From contig JANPWX010000247.1 of NCBI GenBank assembly GCA_024734555.1, forward strand, positions 3,641,144-3,705,143: DNA of 64,000 bases, in the 5' to 3' direction. A program made the position numbers and the translations under genes. Shown in pieces: positions 63,201 through 64,000 of this stretch; the stretch's first letter is position 1; each line of letters opens with the position of its first letter. The notes beneath the pieces are model-generated. The model was given only the letters and a program-made list of their open reading frames with translations, was not told the origin of the DNA and made no database searches. Origin of the DNA: Trochalopteron elliotii. Its lineage: Eukaryota; Chordata; Aves; Passeriformes; Leiothrichidae.

Positions 63201-64000
63201 GAAACAAATTCTTAGTGCTAGGAAAATTGACATTTCTTTTTTAAGAAGGAGACTTTTTTCCTCTTTTAATTTATATGTAGCATTCTGAACTATCTAGTTT
63301 TTATTTAGAAATTCATGTAGCTTTTTTTAAGAGATAAAACCAGATAAGCTAATGCATTAAGTTTTGATTCATGTATTTAATTAATTAATATTAATGGAGC
63401 TATTACAGCAACTTGGAATGTTAAACTAAAAATTAATCTACATATTTTTCTAATGATTGCAAAAAACCTCTGCAAACCTGTTGAACAGTGGGATTAGAAC
63501 TCAAATCAATTCTGATAATTGGAGAAGTGAAGAAATATTAACCAAAAGAACTTCAATAGATAGAAGTACAAAGAACTACACCCAGGAGAATCAGATGAAT
63601 AAATACAAAACAGGATACTTGGAGAGTCAGACAGAAACATGTATACTGCAGTGGAAAAAAGGCAAGCAGAGAACAGCAGTGTAATGGCAAAAGCATGGTT
63701 TGGGAATTTATTAGGAGGATAAAGAATAAGAAGAGAAATAGTCATGTTCTACTCAGTTATGTGAAGACCTCTGTCAGAGTATTGCAGCCATGTATGGCAC
63801 AGACCCTTCTGAAATATTTCATCATGAATGCACAGAAAGTCATGTAGGGTTTGTAAAATAAGATCTCTCTCTCTTTCTGGATAGATTATCTTTCTTGAAT
63901 TCCACTGTGCATGAAGAATAAGCAAATTAGTATCCTTGCTAATTCATTTATTTAATTTTGTCATTAGGAACGCTTGGTACATTACAAGAATAGAACATGA

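Larger units (their letters stand above)
55671..64000. other. AT-rich non-coding stretch to the window end
   Basis: No exon, RNA gene or transposon recognised. A 17-bp tandem duplication lies at 56980-57013 and a short inverted repeat at 57178-57200. A GC-richer patch at 62410-62640 has overlapping open frames of 63 and 74 codons, without known domains. Confidence 0.5.

Noticed and set aside
1..64000. CRISPR arrays, operons, prophage or insertion sequences
   Set aside because: The content (CR1, ERV LTRs, microsatellites, long non-coding DNA) is that of a vertebrate genome; no spaced identical repeats or tightly packed genes exist.

Overview
The window looks like AT-rich, non-coding DNA of a bird, most likely a songbird. 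The evidence is the interspersed-repeat content. There are several 5'-truncated CR1 LINEs on both strands, some still carrying recognisable fragments of the reverse-transcriptase ORF, others only the CR1 3' end ending in the ATTCTATGATTCTG-like tail. There are also solo or partial LTRs of avian endogenous retroviruses. The CR1 and LTR family assignments rest on remembered consensus sequences, not on a search.

I find no convincing protein-coding exon, no tRNA, rRNA or snRNA, no CRISPR array and no bacterial or phage gene. Open frames are short (mostly 60-110 codons) and scattered over both strands. None shows a recognisable domain apart from CR1 reverse-transcriptase relics. The window is therefore best read as an intergenic desert or the inside of a very long intron.

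Layout: 1-9.06 kb, unannotated AT-rich DNA with simple repeats; 9.06-12.45 kb, three CR1 relics (one very old) and a possible CR1 tail; 13.76-14.26 kb, an unidentified CpG-retaining segment that may be a pseudogene or decayed element; 14.9 kb, a 43-nt A-run; 19.94-20.02 kb, a 30-bp-arm imperfect hairpin; 21.54-22.50 kb, two LTR pieces facing each other; 24.2 kb, an old CR1; 26.26 kb, a TTCC microsatellite; 28.9-29.5 kb, the best CR1 copy (minus strand, with the end of the RT ORF); 31.9 kb, a CR1 scrap; 33.76-34.31 kb, a complete solo LTR with a perfect 5-bp target-site duplication; 36.5-36.9 kb, an AAAAT microsatellite running into extremely AT-rich DNA; 37.2-37.5 kb, a CR1 with an internal deletion; 39.3 kb, a 39-nt T-run; 40.58-41.14 kb, a CR1 on the minus strand; 42.38-42.86 kb, an LTR abutting a CR1 3' end; 42.9-54.8 kb, plain AT-rich DNA with poly-pyrimidine and poly-A tracts; 54.84-55.67 kb, a GC-rich segment resembling a common GC-rich avian interspersed repeat; 55.7-64 kb, AT-rich DNA with one GC-richer patch near 62.5 kb.

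There is no gene network to describe. The most checkable points are the solo LTR with its target-site duplication, the 19.94-kb hairpin, the perfect palindrome inside the 42.4-kb LTR, and the unidentified CpG-containing segment at 13.8-14.2 kb. I see no evidence for an undescribed biological system and do not claim one.
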